Shown in pieces: positions 45,957 to 57,400 of a DNA stretch of 64,000 bases. Below the pieces are notes generated by a model. It did no database searches and had not been told where the DNA came from. It saw nothing but the letters and a program-made list of their open reading frames with translations. Position 1 is the stretch's first letter. Every line of letters starts with the position of its first letter. Location of the stretch: the NCBI GenBank assembly GCA_013398615.1, contig VZSR01003282.1, forward strand, positions 121,022 through 185,021. The letters run 5' to 3'. The translations under genes were made by a program, and so were the position numbers. This stretch comes from Brachypodius melanocephalos. Taxonomy: Eukaryota > Chordata > Aves > Passeriformes > Pycnonotidae.

Positions 45957-48062
45957 CCCGGTGGGCGACCGTGCCTGGCGGCCGCGAGGCCCCCGCACAG
46001 CCGGGGCAGGATGTTCTTTACCCAACACCTGCCGCTGGAGGTCGGGGTGACTCCGTCCCGGCCGCGCCGCTGGCGCGGTGGGTTGGGTGCGGTTAGGCTG
46101 CGGGAAAGAGCAATAGGGAAGGGACTGCCAGCCGTGTCGAGAATGACTGTAGCTCTTGTCAGGTGCTGCTTGTTTGTGGATTATGATAAAAAATACGTAA
46201 TTGCCAGAGTAGTTGATGCTATGGTGCTGAACATCTCTCTAGTGACGAATGTTCTTGCGCTGCTCCTCGCTCCCTCAGTCGATTTATTGATACTGAAACC
46301 TCTTGTTTTTAGGTTTGCTTTTCTGCAGTGAGTTCCTGAAAGTGTCCTGACAGTGAGCTCAAGGTGCCTTTTTCAGCTCATCTTTCCAGATGTCAAGTTT
46401 TGTCTGACTCTTCAGTTTCTCCTAGTTGAAGAAAGTATGTTTATTTTCTTTCTGCAGCTATGTTATTGATACTAGTTCATTTGTTTGATGGTTTTAAAGA
46501 GAGTAGTAGTGAAATAGCATCCTGAAGCTAAAATAGGTAGCATTCAATGGTCTGGTCTTTAACTAAACCGGTGTGCCATACATTGTCTGAAGAAAACAAG
46601 TACTTTGCCCTTAAATATGCACCTTTCTGTCTGTGTGTATATGTACGTACCTCTGCGTGTGTCCATACATTTATACATACTTGCATGTCCACGTACATAC
46701 AAACGTGTGTGTATGTTTCTATGTGAAAAAAGTGTGAGTATACGTGGTTTGCAAATGCATGAGTTCACAGGTGCCTCAGCACTGAAATTATTATTCAGAA
46801 TGGAGCACTTATCTAAAACAGTAGACTATTATTTAAGTTACCTCAGTATAAATAGTATTACTAGGTTTTTTATTATGAACAGCTTATAAGAGCTGTAGGA
46901 CCTTCATTTTGGCTCTGTACTTCCTTATTCTCAGGAAACTGGTCTGTGATCTGCAGCATGGGTAGTAACTGGTTGGAATGTACCTCTTCAGGGGATTTCC
47001 CAGACCTCAGCAGTGTAAATCACTTGTCTGATACAATTTAAACTGGTTCCAGCAGTTTTAAGTCCTGGGAAAAGGCATATGAAGTTCACATTGTCTTTTG
47101 TTGTTCTGTGTAGCAGCAAACACAATTTTTGGAGAGGTTCCAATTCTGATCACCCAAATAATATTCACATTTCGACTTAAATGTTTTAGTCAGTCTGGTC
47201 AAACCTTGGATTGGCAACACAAGTATGTGGTATTGAGCTGATTTTTTGCCATCACTACTGTCGCTATCTGTGAAAGTAAGCACAAGGGAGCTCTTGGACA
47301 AATTCAAACAAACATGAAGAAGATGCAGGCAAGGACAGGTAGCCTGGGAGGAATACAGAGAGATCCTCTGAACAGTCAGGCATTGATTAGGTTGGATAAG
47401 CTAAAGTCCTGATGGAATTAGATCCAGCCAGGGATGTCAGGGGCAACAAGAAAGGCTTCTGTAGGTATGTTGGTAATAAAAGGAGGATTAAGAAAAATGT
47501 GGGCCCTCTCTGGAAGGAAACAGGAGACTGGTTACCAAGACGTGGAGAAGGTTGAGGTACTCAATGGCTTTTTTGATTTGGGCTCCACTGGAAAGTGTTC
47601 CAACCACATACTACAAAAAGGCTAGAGGGGGTCTTTTTACAAGGGCATACAGTGTTAGAAAGGGGGATGGATTTAAACTGAGAGTAAGTTTAGATTAGAG
47701 ATTAGGAAGAAAATCTTGGTTGTGAGGGTGATGAAACCCTTGCACAGGGTGCCCAGAGAAGCTGTGGCTGCCGCATCCCTGGAAGCATTCAAGGTGAGGC
47801 TGGATGTGGCTTGGAGCACAAGGATAGGGGAAGGTGTCCCTGCCATGGCAAGGGGTGCAACTGGATGAGCTTTAAGGTCCTTTCGAACCCAAACTAGTCT
47901 GATTTTATGATTCTGTGCTTAAACAATGCTAGGTGAAAAACTTGCCTTTGCAAATGAGTTTTTCTTTCTTGTTTTTCCTCCATCAGAATTTGTCTTGCTA
48001 AGGTAGTATGCTTCATTTATGAAATAGGAAAATTAAATCTTAACTGTTAAACTTTTTTTCAG
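45957..48062 (+). other. WDSUB1 intron 1
   Basis: First intron, from the end of the minisatellite to the exon 2 acceptor. Contains a TG/TA/CA-rich patch at about 46615-46740 and a CR1 copy at 47285-47918. Confidence 0.65.
47285..47918 (+). mobile_element. CR1 LINE copy with internal deletion
   Basis: The left part (to about 47615) matches CR1 ORF2 between endonuclease and reverse transcriptase, with remnants such as GSLGGIQRD, ENVGPL-like NVGPLW and EKVEVLNGFF. The right part (about 47630-47918) is the typical avian CR1 3' end: GAAGAAAATCTTGG, GTGCCCAGAGAAGCTGTGGC and a last GATTCTGTG. The reverse-transcriptase region that should lie between is absent. Multiple stops and frameshifts make it dead. 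Confidence 0.85.
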
Positions 48063-48477
48063 ATTTTTATTTTTCTTAAATGGCGACATTGATTCACACT
48101 TTAGCAGATCATAGTGATGATGTCAACTACTGCGCCTTCTCATCATCGTGCTTGGCTACTTGTTCCTTGGACAAAACAATTCGTGTTTATTCTTTGAGCA
48201 ACTTCACTGAGCTGCCGTACTCGCCCTTGGAAGGCCACGCGTACGCCGTGCACTGCTGCTGCTTCTCGCCGTCGGGGCGCCTGCTGGCCTCCTGCTCCAC
48301 GGACGGCACCACGGCGCTGTGGGACAGCCGCGACGGGCGCCGCCTGGCCGTGCTGCAGCAGCCCGGGGCCAGCCCCGTCAGGGTCTGCCGCTTCTCTCCG
48401 GAGCCCGCCTATCTGCTGGCAGGGGCAGCGGATGGCAGCGTGGTTCTTTGGAACGTGCAGTCCATGAAACCCTACCG
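48063..48477 (+). CDS. WDSUB1: WDSUB1 exon 2 (start codon 48080, WD40 repeats 1-3)
   Basis: Acceptor ctttttttcag, donor TACCG|gtgagt. The ATG at 48080 opens MATLIHTLADHSDDVNYCAF. WD40 units visible: LATCSLDKTIRVYS, GHAYAVHCCCFSPSG-LASCSTDGTTALWD, and LLAGAADGSVVLWN. Between about 48220 and 48440 the codons are strikingly GC-rich compared with all other exons of the gene. Confidence 0.96.
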
Positions 48478-51400
48478 GTGAGTGACAAATACTTTGTTTT
48501 GTAGCGAATATAGTTAAAGTAGTATGCTGTACTAGTATACAACTGACTTACACCACTGATGGATATCAAAGAAACCGGGATAGAATTTAGATGACCAAAA
48601 GATTTATCAATGGGAGAGGGATAAGTGCTGAGTAGCTTTTTGGTTTTTTAAATCAAACAGCACGAACTCAAGAAGTTTTAATTTTTACAAAGTTATCTTG
48701 CATCTAAATCCTGATTTTTAAAATGTTCATTTCATTGATTTAACATGTGGCCAGGATGCACTGCAGGCTCTATGCATCTGGTTTCTAAACAGTGGGTCAA
48801 CAAACTGTGATACATAATACACAATTAGTGGAGCCTGACTGTACTGTGTGCTTTATATCGCATTACACATAGTAGTATAAATTAAATGTTTGATTACCAG
48901 GAGTTTGGATTTCAGGAAGGTCTTGGAAGGTTGCTGGTAATCAGAGTTTGGAAACCATGGACCTATCCTGGAACTGTACATTATAAGACATAAAGTGACA
49001 AAAAGAAGTATTGGTGCTAAATAAGTTAAGCATGATAGTCAACATTTCACATGGGTTTCCAAGAAACATTTGAAAGCAAAGCAGATGAGCATATTTATTG
49101 GTGTTGCACAGTTAAAGACATGAGCCTTAGAGCTGTCTCCAGAGTACTCCTCCATATCTGTGTCTTTCAGTGAATTCTTCAGGCCAGTTGTTGTAATCTG
49201 TACTTGGGCAAGATATGATTTAGGTTTTAGGGCCCTATTACACAACTAAATTACTCTCTAAAGTTAGAAAAGTAGTTAAGAATTTGAGCGAACTGATGTT
49301 TCACTCAGGATTGAGGGAGCATCTGTTTCTGAAAGACCGAATTGTTTGATGTTGGTGGTCCCCTGTCAAGCAAATCCCTCCTTTTGTGGCCTCTGCCTTC
49401 CACAGCACTGGTTTATGTGGGACCTGTACAGTTTTTCAAAATGAGTGATTACAGTTACTTGAAATTGTATAAATCTGGAAATTTGTCCATAAACAGAATT
49501 CTTACAGATTTTTGCCACCATATTTTCTGTGATACATAAAGAAACACTAAAATGGTGATTTTGTTTTCAGACAGTAAAGAGGTATTGATAACCTATTTTT
49601 TCCTAGCTTTATCTTTAAGAAGAATTGGGAAATTCAGTCATTAGTTAGTATTCCATATCTGAGGATTTATCTGTTTTGAGACATTACTAGTGAAGAGATT
49701 ATATTTTTTTTTTTTATTCAGAATGCTTGTTGCTGAAGGGAAAAACCAAAATATGAACACAGCATTTCTTACAATTGTGTGCTCTTAATACATGCAGTGA
49801 TGCATGTTTTAGACCTACATCCTGGTTTTCTTTGAGTTGAATGATGGATGTATAATGGCTGTGTAGAAACTATATTGTTATTACAAGCAGAAATTATTCT
49901 GCTTTGGTGCTTTCATTGTAGAGAAATAAGAAAAAACTTGAACATTCCCATCCTGTCCTCTTCAACTATTAAAAGTTCATTTCAGAGTGTTAACGGGCCA
50001 GCAGTAGTCAATTTAACTTTATTTTGAGATGTGTGTGTACGAATTTTCAGCTGATGAATTTTTTACTGTCATTTGTAATTTCAGATAGAAAAATACATGT
50101 CTTGTTTTTAAAAGTTGAAATCAGTATCACATAGAAATCATCAAGGAACTTAAAAATTGTGTCAAAGGAAGTTAGTTAACCATCTGATGTCAATTTGTTG
50201 TCCTCTGTTTCATTTGAAATAGTTGATTTTGTTGATGCTGAAAAATGAGAAAACATTTTACCACACTGTTTTGTCACTTGACTAAATATATGGATTGTAA
50301 TTATAATAAAATTACATAATATTTGCACCTTATCTATTCAGCTGTTGTAATTGACTGTTCAAATTGTGAAGTAAGATGGCTATTTAAATAATTTCTATGG
50401 TGGATGTGACCAAGAAAGCAAATTGACTTATGTGTATTTCTAAATGATCTCTATTTCCTGTTCAGTAGTCAAGCTACAAAACTGGTGTTTGGCCTGCAAG
50501 TTTTAAATGCATGCATAATGCTATTTTTTTACTGTTGCTTTCAGAGCAGAATCTGCAACTTTTTGTATGAAAGAAGGAAAGTTGTAAAAGCTGCACTACA
50601 GAAAAAGGATGGTACACATAAAAATGGGAAGCACTGTAGTGGATTTCATAGTATTCTTAATAAAAAAGTTAAGGGAGAGAATGCTTTTTAGAAGGTCATA
50701 GGTCTGATTAGTGTGACTCTGAGGAAGATTTATTGACTTGTCTTCTTCTGTGACATTAAGTTTGACACCTCTGGCAGTAAATAAAAGTTCTGTCAGCAAA
50801 AGAGATTTAGCAGCCTTTTCTACAAAGTACGATGACAGAGTAAATAGGACTGACATTTCTTGCCATGTGACTGTGATTTTCTCCCTGCACTCAAAGACTG
50901 AGCTATGCATGCTTGGCTGGATCTGGTGTCTGTTAGAAGAGTGAGACTCCTTCTATTAACTTTAGGTTATCAGGTAATGTAAGGGATGTCAGGTTGACCC
51001 CACTTCCTTCCTGAGGGTTGCTCACATTTCCATATCTGCTAGAAATTTTCCTTGAAGATCAGTTTTATGAAGTTCTTTGGCTGACTTAGTTAAAACACAG
51101 AATTTCTTTCCACATTGCTTTCTCTTGTGTACAAGTTGTTCAAAATTAATCCCACATCATAAATCACAAAGTATTCTACTCAGCTACAGCTTATCATGTG
51201 GGCTAGTGGGTGTTCTCTTTTGTCTCTAAAACCAGAAGAATTGTCAGTCTTTTTTCCCCTTGTTTGTGTACGTGTAAATCCGTGTTAATGATAGTTGTGT
51301 ATTTATCTTTGACTTTTAAAATGTATTCTGCCATAGAATTTTAGCAGTGCTTTGTGCCTTTTAAGTGTTAAATCCATGCAAATCATCTTTAGTTTGAAAA

Positions 51401-54400
51401 TTATTTTATCACTCAGTTAAAATTATTGCCTTGGGCTTCCATCTCATATTTTTCCTCCTGCTGTCAAAGAGCAGGTCTGGTCCCTGCTGCAGAGCTCATT
51501 TTGCTCTCTTTTCATAGCTTGTTTGAGTTTCTTTTTCCTTGGTTAGCTAGCTCCAAAGTGCAAACCTTAGAGGAGTTTGGCTTACTGCATTTGAGAGGTC
51601 ATTTCGTAGAACTTTACCTACTTTAAATTCAAATCCTGTGTACTCTTGCTTTTCAGATCTGGGAAAGTTAAAGGTGGTTCTTTGATGGCTTGTGCATTTT
51701 CTCCCAATGGAAATTCCTTTGTCACTGGATCATCAAGTGGTGATTTAACCATTTGGGATGATAAAATGAGATGCCTGTATAATGAAAAAGCACATGATCT
51801 TGGCGTTACCTGCTGTGATATTTCTTCACATCCAGTATCTGGTTAGTTATTCAACTCATCAGGGGAGGAACATTTAAAAAAGATGTTTAGCTCTTGTTTT
51901 CATATTCTTTTTGCCATTGGTGCTCAAAATACAAGTGACCTTGTGAAGAGATTGTGTTTTAGAATATTCTGAATATTCTTAAGTAAAGGTTGTGGTCAGG
52001 TTGATGGCAAGGAATGTACTAGGTCAGCAAACAAGGTGCTAACTGAGTAGTGAATTACCCCGTGGCAGACAAGGGTTTTAGAAGATGCAGTGCTTGATTA
52101 CCATTCCCACTTGACTCTTTCATACTTTGGTTCCCCAGGAGCAAGACTGGATTAAAACAATGCAGAGAGCTAAAACTAAATGCTTGAACTGTGGAATATG
52201 AACAGACAGGCTATTTTGCTGCACCTCACTGTCTCGTTTAGAGGAATTTGAGGGAGTAATGAGCTCAGTATCTCCTGTGTTCCACTAGATGTTCAAAAAT
52301 CTTACAGCTGTTTTAGCATTTGACCACACAGTAATTTGCTTCTAATGGAGATTAGGAAGTTGAGAAGAAGCCTCACTGTCGGCTTTAGGTAGTAATGCAG
52401 CAACTTGACTTAACAACCTGTGTGTGTACTTTTGTGCTTTCCAGGTCTGCTATTGAGACAAAGTGATCTTCATCAACATATTTAGGCTTTTGTATTCAGA
52501 ATACACAAGCTGCCCTTTCAAAGGCCCCAAAAGTCCTAACTGAGCAGCCACTTGCATCGTCAAGTGCTGAACCCAGCAATAAGTACTGCTGTCTGTGTAC
52601 CACCCTGTCTAAAGAGTAATGCAGAGCAGGAAGAAAACAGGAAAGAAGCAGTGGGGAAGAAAGCAGGACAGAAGCAGGAGGAGGCTGAGGAAGAGGGATG
52701 TGAACATACACTTCGAAACAGAGAATTAGGGATTGACAATACCAAAATCAAACAAATATGTGTCCACCGAAAGGTGTAGGATCTTTCTTGGTGAAAATAC
52801 TACACAAAAAACTCTATCGTGAACTAAGAGTTGCATCTGAGGGCAAAAAATGTGTTGCAGCTGAAACAAATCAGAGTGTAATTTCCACCACTCCATATTG
52901 AGGGTATTCCCTTGGTTTAAAAATTACAGCCTTCTGCCAAGATAAAGTGAAACAGGCAACAAAGCAGGTATTTCCTACACTGTGGGTTTGTTCTGGCTGA
53001 TTTATGATAATTCTTGACTTTTTAATCCATGTATTATTGAAAGTCAACGTATTTCCTTTCATGTGTTGCTGTTTAATCATCAGTGGTTAAGCTGCCTGAG
53101 AATTTTGGCAGATTTAACACATTATGAAATGCACACAAGTAGTGCTTATCCAGTACAATTAGAGATAGTTTTAAATTGAGACTCTCTTTTCCTGCTTAAT
53201 CCCGAGCAAGTTTTGATCCGGAGGTTCTTTGTGCTCTAGGCTGTAACAGGTGGTTCTTCTGCCTTTGAAGTGGATTCAGTCAGAGTTGCCTAGGAGCTCA
53301 TGTGGGATCTAGAGCAGTTGTGGTGAAGTTTGGTGGAGTTTGCCGTCTTAAGGAATATAAGGTCAGGTAAGGAATAGAGGCAGGCTCCTGAACTTCAGGA
53401 AGGCAGACTCGCAGCTCTTCAGGGACATTGTCAGTGCCATCCCCTGGGTGACTGCGCCCAGGGACAAGGGAACGGAACAAGGCTTGGCAGATCTTCAGGG
53501 AAGTCTTCTACTGAGTGCAAGAGTCAGTGGTCCCTGGGAGCCAGAAACTGGGCAAGGAGGGCCAGAGACTGGCATGGCTGAGTTGGGAATTGCTGGTCAA
53601 ACTAAAAGGCAAGAAGTAAATGCACAAGCAGTGGGAACAAAGACATGTAGCCTGGGAAAAGTATAGAGATGAATTATGATTGTGTAGGGAGGGGATGAGG
53701 AAGGCCGAGGTGAAGCTGGAACTGAACCTGGCAAGGGGTGCAATGTTCACAGCCTCTCACCCACCAGCACCCCCAAGTCCTTCTTGGCAGGGTGCATTCC
53801 ACTTGCTCACCCCCCAGCCTGGATTGTTTACCAGGGTTGCCCCAATCCAGCTGCAGCACCAGTGCTTGAGGTTCCCATGGGCCAGTGCTCAAGCTTCTCC
53901 GGGTCCCTCTGGGGTCCTCCCCGATCCTTGTCCTTCTGGTGTGTCACCTGCACCACTCCACTTGGTGTCATCTGCAAATTTGCTGAGAGTGCTCTTGCTC
54001 TCTGTTAAATATCTTAATGAAGATATTAAATAGCACTGGTCCCAATACAGAACCCTGAGGGACACCACTGGTCCGTTGGGACTCTGAGCCATTGACCACT
54101 ACCCTCAGGTTGCAACCATGCAGCCACTTCCTTATGCATCTAACAGTCCACTTGTGGAACATGGTAATTCATAAATGTTCATAGCCACTGAGTCAAGGGG
54201 GGAAAGCTATGAAACTATTATTGTTGCATTTCACACTTCATGCAGTATTTACTAAGTGTTTGACTGGAGAGCAGTCATGAAATGTCAGTTTATAAAAATG
54301 AAAAGTTTGATGTGTAAAAACATGAAAATTCTCTGTCAGATACTGTCAAATTTTGTATATGTCTATGTGGTTAATTTTGAGAATTATGGAAATGTAGAAA

Positions 54401-57400
54401 AAAAATGGATATAACCATATAATTTAGATTAAAAGACCCCAGCGGTGTAATCAGAGGAAACAAGCATTTCCCATCAAGAAAACTTAAAACATGAGCACAG
54501 CTCTGGTCTTTGTCTACTTATTCAGGAAAGAGTATAACAATATCTATTTCTTGCATCCAAACTGGTTTAGAACTTCTGCAGTGATTTTTATGCTGATGTA
54601 GTTTACTGATCTGCTGTTATTTTCAATGTTTCTGACTCCCATTTATATATTTTAATTTTATCAGACAGTGAAAACGGATTCAAATACTTCCAGATGGTTT
54701 CTTGCGGACAAGATAATCAGATCAAACTCTGGCTTATTTTGTTTGCGGATTTCTTAGGTTGGTATAGAAATGTTTTTTGAATATACCAATGTCTTAGGTC
54801 TTTAGTGACAATTTAAATTAAAAATCAAATTTATACTACTAGATTTACAGCCAAACTACCCACAAGTTGAAAGTTCTTTTAATTATTAGCTGGAGAACAG
54901 CTAAGGCATTCAGCACTTTGTGATGCTGCGCCATGTAGATTTTATTTAGCAATTTATTTATCAACAAGTATGGAAAGTAAAGATTTAAAAAAATTCTACT
55001 GTGGCCTTTCAACAGGTTGATAGGTTAAAACCTCTTAATCTGCCTGGCCAGGGAGAGGTTTGTTTACATGTTTCTGCATATCCCGGGCCTTGAATAAGAG
55101 GTGGAGAAAAGAATCTTGGCTCCTGCAAAAACTGCAATGTAGAGACTGGGTAAATTGCCAAAAATATCTTCAGTGGGTGCTTTTTTGTAATCTCTTTTAC
55201 ATAAAAGTGTGCAAGGATTAATACTGTGTGTCCAGATACACATTTAATTATCTAAAACCTTGTGAGACATGCTAGCACTATAAAGTAAGTTGGAGATAGT
55301 AAACAGGGAAGAGATCTGTGATCTTTTCATTCCTTTTTTTGTAGACAGTACGTCACAGAGTGACATCTTTGGTGGAGCTTTGAGTTTCTTAAAGCAGCTT
55401 GTGTTATATCTTATCAAATATGGCCATATATAATAATTTACCTTTTTATTTTTAGGTGTTCAGTTAAAATATAAATGCACACTGAATGGGCACTCTGCCC
55501 CGGTTCTGGCTTGTGCATTTTCCTGTGATGGACAGATGATAGTCTCGGGGTAAGCAGCACCTTGTTGAAATGTCTGGCTGTCCATGCTCATGCTTCAATA
55601 TTGTAAAACATAAAGTTCAAAAGAGTTGAAGATTTCTAAATATTTATTATCAATAATTAAGGAATAGTTCTGTGACCTCTGGAGCTGTTGAAGTGTCTTT
55701 ACAATCCTCTTGTAGGCAATGGAGTTTGAAATCTCGGGTTGTGGAAAAGGTTAATGAAACATTCTCCTTTTCCTTCTCTGCATCATTTTAATGTCAATAT
55801 GTTTTATTTTAAGGTCTGTGGACAAGTGTGTCATAATTTATGAAACTGTAAGTATAACATAATACAGGATCATTTGTTGGGGTGTTGTCTTTCAATATGA
55901 GCACTGCTTCTGCAGTGTCTTGCCAATGAAAAAATATTAAAGAATACAAGTGATACTAAGCCAGAATATTTACTTTGCATTTGGGGGTAGGAGGGGAACA
56001 AGTCTAAGGAAAAATATCTCCTGAGAGTTGATCAGACTTTCTCACTTTTTATTTATGCTGTGAGGATTTGTCAGTTGATTTTTCTGCAGTAGGGTGTTAC
56101 TCAATTAATTCCATACTTACAGGTATTACAAGATTCCTATTGAAGTGGAAAGATGTTTTTGTTATCCTAACTTCAGCTTAGCTTCCAAAGCAAAGAGGAT
56201 TGTACCTTTTGACATAAAATCAGGAATGCTGATGATAGAAATTCTGTAGTTAGTTGTATGTAAAGTGCACATAAAATAGAAGCATAATAAAGAATTCAAG
56301 AAAATTTTGAAAGTACAATGTCTTTAGAACGTATTGTTTAAGCCTTTTCTATAATAACATTTATATCCTTTGTGATTCACCTGTAAGTGGTATATATATA
56401 TATCTTTAGTACTTTTTAGTATTAAAAATAATAATTTTGCTGAAAATGAAGGATGAACACATTTTAAACTTCTTCAGCTTGCTCTGCACATACCTATGGC
56501 ATTGATACAGTTTTTAAATTAGCATTAAAGTTTTTCACCAAAACACAAATATTATACCTGCACAGTTTTTGGCCCAGTTATTTTAGTAGTTTGAAGTTTA
56601 GACAGGTATGTAAGATGTCCTCTAGAGTCTGGGAGCCTCAGAAAATTGAAAGATGAAGGAAGCCACAGCCTAAGTATTTCTTAATATTGTTCATCAGTTT
56701 TTGTGGCTTTAGGTTTTTATCAAATGGGACAATAACTTCTAGTTGTGAAATTCTCCTTTGGAGATACTCAAAACCTGTCTGGACACCTGCTCTAGGTGAT
56801 GCTGCTTTAGCAGGGGATTGGACTATATGATCTCCAGAGGTCCCCAACCATCCTGTAATTCTGTGGGGAAATGTGGGGACAATAAATCCTTGTGGAAGGG
56901 AGAGAGATTTCAACCTGTATTAGGGCACTTGAATCATGTGAGTGCCAACTGATCAATTACTGATTCAGAGTAATTTTGCTCATCATCTTTCCAACCTGTC
57001 TGTACCTGTCAAAAAAATGCTATTTTTCATAGGAGGGAAAAATCTTTCAATAATAAGTTAAAACTGCCAAAATTCAAGAATTTAGTTTTTTAGTAGTATT
57101 TAGTGGCCAAATAGAGAATAGGCCAGATGGATGTGGTTAATTATTGGTCCAATTGAAAGATTACGGGTTGACCCCCACAATGACCCTTTTGGTCATTTCT
57201 AACAAAAGATTTGTAGAAGAAATATCTTTATCCACACAACCAACCAGCCAATATGGATTTTAATTCAGTGTTTCTGGCACTGTTCCCCCTGCATGTTCCA
57301 TGCTGGCTGATTGTGCAGGGGAACAGTGCTCCAGGGAATCAAATAGGGGCTTCAAGTTGGAAATTCAAGTTGCATTTCTGACTCTGCTGCTGATCAGCTT

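Larger units (their letters stand above)
45241..46100 (+). promoter_or_regulatory. WDSUB1: CpG island, WDSUB1 promoter region
   Basis: Abrupt change to very GC- and CpG-rich sequence in an AT-rich region, 2-3 kb upstream of the WDSUB1 start codon. It contains a GGGCGG box (45316-45321), a CCAAT box (45440-45444), an NRF1-type site (45661-45672) and a good splice donor at 45731. The 45754-45956 part is minisatellite. No TATA box seen. The TSS is not fixed by sequence; I place it between about 45450 and 45660. Confidence 0.8.
51842..54664 (+). other. WDSUB1 intron 3, carries CR1 pieces
   Basis: Contains two CR1 fragments that face each other (53340-53745 plus, 53746-54165 minus). The remainder is unrecognised. 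Confidence 0.65.

Noticed and set aside
45353..46096. Long open frames of 166, 188 and 180 codons on both strands of the CpG island
   Set aside because: They arise because GC-rich sequence has few stop codons and the minisatellite repeats in frame. Pro/Gly/Arg-rich low complexity, no conserved domain.
46615..46740. TGTGTA/CATACA-rich patch as a structured element or array
   Set aside because: It is an irregular TG/CA/TA-rich simple sequence without constant spacers or unit length.
53340..54165. Twin-priming (5' inversion) as the cause of the facing CR1 pieces
   Set aside because: Twin priming gives the inverted 5' segment followed by the sense 3' segment. The order and orientation here are the opposite.
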